A stretch of 64,000 bases of DNA from Rothia mucilaginosa (GTDB lineage: Bacteria > Actinomycetota > Actinomycetes > Actinomycetales > Micrococcaceae), in assembly GCF_019334805.1 (NCBI RefSeq), contig NZ_CP079822.1:62001-126000 (forward strand), written 5' to 3'. The translations under genes and the position numbers were made by a program. Position 1 is the first letter of the stretch, and the number at the start of each line of letters is the position of its first letter. Below are positions 62,085 through 64,000 of the stretch, piece after piece. The notes below the pieces were generated by a model, which was given only the letters and a program-made list of their open reading frames with translations, was not told the DNA's origin and did no database searches.

Positions 62085-63171
62085 GATTCAGAACATGGGC
62101 GCATCCACCCCTACCCTGGTGGCGCACCCGACCCGCGAGACTCTCGCAGCGGACGCGGTGACCCGCATCCTCGACATCATTGAGCACGTGCTCTCTGAGC
62201 GCACCATCGCCCACATTTCGCTGACCGGCGGCACGATGGGTATCGCTACCTTGAAGGCGTGGGCTGAGAACGAGCGTGTGAAGGATATCGACTGGTCCCG
62301 CGTGCACTTCTGGTTCTCCGATGAGCGTTACGTGCCCGAGCGTAGCCCCGAACGTAATGACGGTCAGGCTATTGAGGCGCTGCTCGCTCCCCTGCTGTCG
62401 CACGGCCTGGTTGTGGGCAATGTGCACCGTATGGGTCCGTCCGATATTTTCACCGGTCTTGAGGCTGCTGCTGAGCACTACGCTTTCGAGATGCGCGACT
62501 ACGCCGGTTCCGCACCGGCTGTGAGCGTGCAGATGCCTGAGGGCGCAACCGAACTGCCGCTGGCTGGCGGTCACGGTGGCGGCGCAGGTCACGAGCACGG
62601 CGGCTCCGGCGGTTGTGGTTGCGGTGGCGGCGGTTGCGGTTCTTCTGCACCCGAGCAGTCCATCGAAGAGACCACCCTGGACGAATTTGACGCTGAGGCT
62701 ACTGAGCCCGCAGGTGGTTGTGGATGCGGCGGCGGAGGCTGCGGTGGTGGCGGTGGCGGCCAGTGGCCCGCACCGGTCTTTGACATCACCCTGCTGGGCA
62801 TGGGCCCGGACGGTCATATTGCTTCCCTGTTCCCGGGCCGTAAGCAGGTTCTGCTGGGTACCGGCCTGCCGGAGGATCCGGTTGAGGGCGGTAAGGCTGT
62901 GACCGTGATGGTGTCCGATTCGCCGAAGCCGCCGGCTGAGCGCGTGTCGGTGACCCTGCCGATTATCAATAATTCGCGTCACGTGTTCTTCCTCATCACC
63001 GGTGAGGATAAGCAGGATGCGACCAGCCGCCTTCTGGCTGGCGCGAAGCTGGACGCTGAGGATCTGAACGCTCAGCTGCTGCTGGAAACCCCGGCGGTGG
63101 GTGCGCGCGGTAAGAAGCAGACCCTGATTTTTGCAACCGAGGAGTCGCTGGCTCCTGAGAACCGCCCGTAA
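62077..63171 (+). CDS. pgl: 6-phosphogluconolactonase with a Cys/Gly/His-rich insertion
   Basis: 364 residues, about 100 more than most Pgl. The fold has ISLTGGTMGIATLK, VHFWFSDERYVP and LLGMGPDGHIASLFPG, the signature. Between them (about residues 160-231) lies an extra segment that reads GGHGGGAGHEHGGSGG, then CGCGGGGCG, an acidic linker, CGCGGGGCG again and GGGGGG. It has six cysteines in two C-x-C-x4-C blocks (180, 182, 187 and 215, 217, 222) and His 166, 172 and 174. It hydrolyses phosphogluconolactone; the insertion could bind metal. Length of the catalytic part is normal once this is removed. Confidence 0.92.
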   Translation: MPKIQNMGASTPTLVAHPTRETLAADAVTRILDIIEHVLSERTIAHISLTGGTMGIATLKAWAENERVKDIDWSRVHFWFSDERYVPERSPERNDGQAIEALLAPLLSHGLVVGNVHRMGPSDIFTGLEAAAEHYAFEMRDYAGSAPAVSVQMPEGATELPLAGGHGGGAGHEHGGSGGCGCGGGGCGSSAPEQSIEETTLDEFDAEATEPAGGCGCGGGGCGGGGGGQWPAPVFDITLLGMGPDGHIASLFPGRKQVLLGTGLPEDPVEGGKAVTVMVSDSPKPPAERVSVTLPIINNSRHVFFLITGEDKQDATSRLLAGAKLDAEDLNAQLLLETPAVGARGKKQTLIFATEESLAPENRP

Positions 63172-63197
63172 GGTTCGGTTCTGAACTGCACCAAGAT

Positions 63198-63236
63198 AAA
63201 GAGTGGAGCCCCGGATAGTTTCGACTATTCGGGGCT
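63198..63236 (+). repeat. 39-base direct repeat, left copy
   Basis: AAAGAGTGGAGCCCCGGATAG-TTTCGA-CTATTCGGGGCT; identical to the copy at 63937-63975 except one base. It includes the pgl terminator. Confidence 0.9.
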
Positions 63237-63240
63237 TTTC
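63207..63240 (+). terminator. Terminator after pgl
   Basis: AGCCCCGGATAG pairs with CTATTCGGGGCT (one G-U) and is followed by TTTT, ending the zwf-opcA-pgl operon 36 bases past the stop. Confidence 0.85.
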
Positions 63241-63265
63241 TCTATGGTTTTAAACCAGCCCGAAA

Positions 63266-63283
63266 TGGTACCAGAAGTGGTAC
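63266..63283 (+). promoter_or_regulatory. Direct repeat in the hicAB promoter (possible operator)
   Basis: TGGTAC-CAGAAG-TGGTAC: two half-sites 12 bases apart, overlapping the start of the -10. HicB-type antitoxins bind their own promoter, so this is a candidate operator. Confidence 0.5.
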
Positions 63284-63286
63284 TAT
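63281..63286 (+). promoter_or_regulatory. -10 box of a possibly leaderless hicA transcript
   Basis: TACTAT-AAAGT-ATG: five-base spacing to the hicA start, no Shine-Dalgarno. Confidence 0.5.
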
Positions 63287-63291
63287 AAAGT

Positions 63292-63543
63292 ATGCCGAGT
63301 ATTGAAGATTTAGTCGCGAAGATGGCTACCAGCCCTCAAAACGTTACTTTCACTCAACTTCAAAAGGTATGCACCCATTTCTTTGGAGCGCCGCGTATCC
63401 GCGGATCTCACCACTACTACAGCACGCCCTGGCATGGTGACCCTATTGTCAACATTCAACAGGGAAACTCTGGTAAAGCAAAGAAATACCAAGTCAAGCA
63501 GGCTCTAGCAGCCATTCGAAAACTGGAGAATAACGATGACTAA
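63292..63543 (+). CDS. hicA: HicA-type toxin (mRNA interferase)
   Basis: 83 residues. IRGSHHYY with the catalytic His of a double-stranded RNA-binding-like HicA, and PIVNIQQGNSGKAKKYQVKQ as the following strand and helix. HicA cleaves mRNA when free of HicB. The ORF overlaps hicB by eight bases, giving coupled translation with the antitoxin second in order. It is AT-richer than the flanking operon. Confidence 0.85.
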   Translation: MPSIEDLVAKMATSPQNVTFTQLQKVCTHFFGAPRIRGSHHYYSTPWHGDPIVNIQQGNSGKAKKYQVKQALAAIRKLENNDD

Positions 63544-63880
63544 TACTCTCCCCCGCCAGGAGCTCTACACCTACCGCGTCGAGTGGTCTGAAGACGACCA
63601 GGAATTCGTCGGAACCGTCGCCGAATTTCCCAGCCTCTCATACCTGGCCCCAACCTCTACCGAGGCATTCGCAGGTATCCGAGAAGTCGTCGCCGACACC
63701 CTCGAAATTCTTGAAGAAGACGGCCGCGAGGCACCCGAACCGTTCTCTCTGCGTTCCTTCTCAGGACGATTCAACTTGCGTGTTTCACCGCAATTGCATC
63801 GTCGTCTGGTTCAGCAGGCAGCGCTTTCTCACCAGAGCCTGAACCAGTACGTGAGCCAACAGCTCGAAGCGGTCGCCTAA
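63536..63880 (+). CDS. hicB: HicB-type antitoxin
   Basis: 114 residues. N-terminal HicB partial RNase-H fold: YTYRVEWSEDDQEFVGTVAEF and PSLSYLAPTSTEAFAGI. The C-terminal ribbon-helix-helix (FNLRVSPQLHRRLVQQAALS, HQSLNQYVSQQL) should bind the operator. It neutralises HicA and represses the pair. No other gene follows before the right copy of the terminator. Confidence 0.9.
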   Translation: MTNTLPRQELYTYRVEWSEDDQEFVGTVAEFPSLSYLAPTSTEAFAGIREVVADTLEILEEDGREAPEPFSLRSFSGRFNLRVSPQLHRRLVQQAALSHQSLNQYVSQQLEAVA

Positions 63881-63936
63881 GTAAGCCAGCATGTCTTCAT
63901 CATCCAACGAAGATTCCAAAATGTTATGACATGACA

Positions 63937-63975
63937 AAAGAGTGGAGCCCCGGATAGTTTCGACTATCCGGGGCT
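63937..63975 (+). repeat. 39-base direct repeat, right copy
   Basis: Matches 63198-63236 in 38 of 39 positions. Together the copies bracket hicAB. Confidence 0.9.
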
Positions 63976-63983
63976 CCACTCTT
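63938..63983. terminator. Long hairpin after hicAB
   Basis: AAGAGTGGAGCCCCGGATAG (63938-63957) pairs perfectly with 63964-63983, loop TTTCGA. A 20-bp extension of the pgl terminator; the plus-strand T run is reduced to TT. Confidence 0.85.
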
Positions 63984-64000
63984 GCTACGCCCGCCTACTG

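Overview
The window reads as a chromosomal segment of a high-GC Gram-positive actinobacterium, most likely a member of the Micrococcaceae and plausibly Rothia. The reasons are: a fused PafB-PafC regulator followed by tatA, tatC and a HelY-type helicase; RbpA; a polyprenol-phosphate mannose synthase; a DUF3043 membrane protein; a sufR-sufBDC-sufT block next to tkt-tal-zwf-opcA-pgl; and many genes whose start codon sits six or seven bases after a TAnnnT -10 box, the leaderless architecture common in Actinobacteria. The species call is inference. Almost all of the window is core chromosome. I see no prophage, insertion sequence or CRISPR array.

Layout. 1-10 kb: two FKBP-type prolyl isomerases, pafBC, tatA/tatC, the helicase and an amidohydrolase-like protein without an obvious metal site. 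10-17 kb: lipid-linked mannose synthesis, RbpA, an SPFH/NfeD pair, trpD, an A-type Fe-S carrier and an M20 dipeptidase. 17.7-20 kb: three tandem copies of a Tat-like lipoprotein family, the third broken by a frameshift. 20.4-23.8 kb: pyrD, uppS, recO and a small acidic protein. 24-31.5 kb: lactate dehydrogenase, an M20D hydrolase with a His-rich N-terminus, a butanediol-dehydrogenase-type enzyme, tRNA-Leu(GAG) and aminopeptidase N. 32-40 kb: a HIRAN-like membrane protein, an LCP cell-wall ligase, ribosomal protein L31 type B, an rRNA methyltransferase coupled to an ABC ATPase, and FabG followed by a probable FabL-like enoyl reductase. 40-47.7 kb: a previously unlisted 28-residue ORF, an ABC-F protein, a complete BioY-type ECF biotin transporter (substrate protein, ATPase, T component), a DUF4253 protein, a small HD hydrolase and an Ltp-type lipoprotein. 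48-53 kb: the Suf Fe-S operon with its repressor. 53-55 kb: a two-gene ABC exporter. 56-63.2 kb: the pentose phosphate operon. 63.2-64 kb: a HicAB toxin-antitoxin module flanked by two copies of the same terminator.

Functional themes. TatA and TatC can export the lipoproteins, which carry paired arginines before a lipobox. The Suf system, its SufR repressor and the A-type carrier make and deliver Fe-S clusters. Zwf-OpcA-Pgl with Tkt-Tal form a complete oxidative plus non-oxidative pentose phosphate route apart from gluconate-6-phosphate dehydrogenase, ribose-5-phosphate isomerase and ribulose-5-phosphate epimerase, which are not here. Ldh and the butanediol-type dehydrogenase suggest fermentative NADH disposal.

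The most unusual signals are a Cys/Gly/His-rich insertion inside 6-phosphogluconolactonase, the duplicated 39-base terminator bracketing hicAB, the Y-x6-K FabL-like reductase next to fabG, the lone 28-residue ORF, and a run of three strong hairpins in the 0.7-kb gap before tkt.
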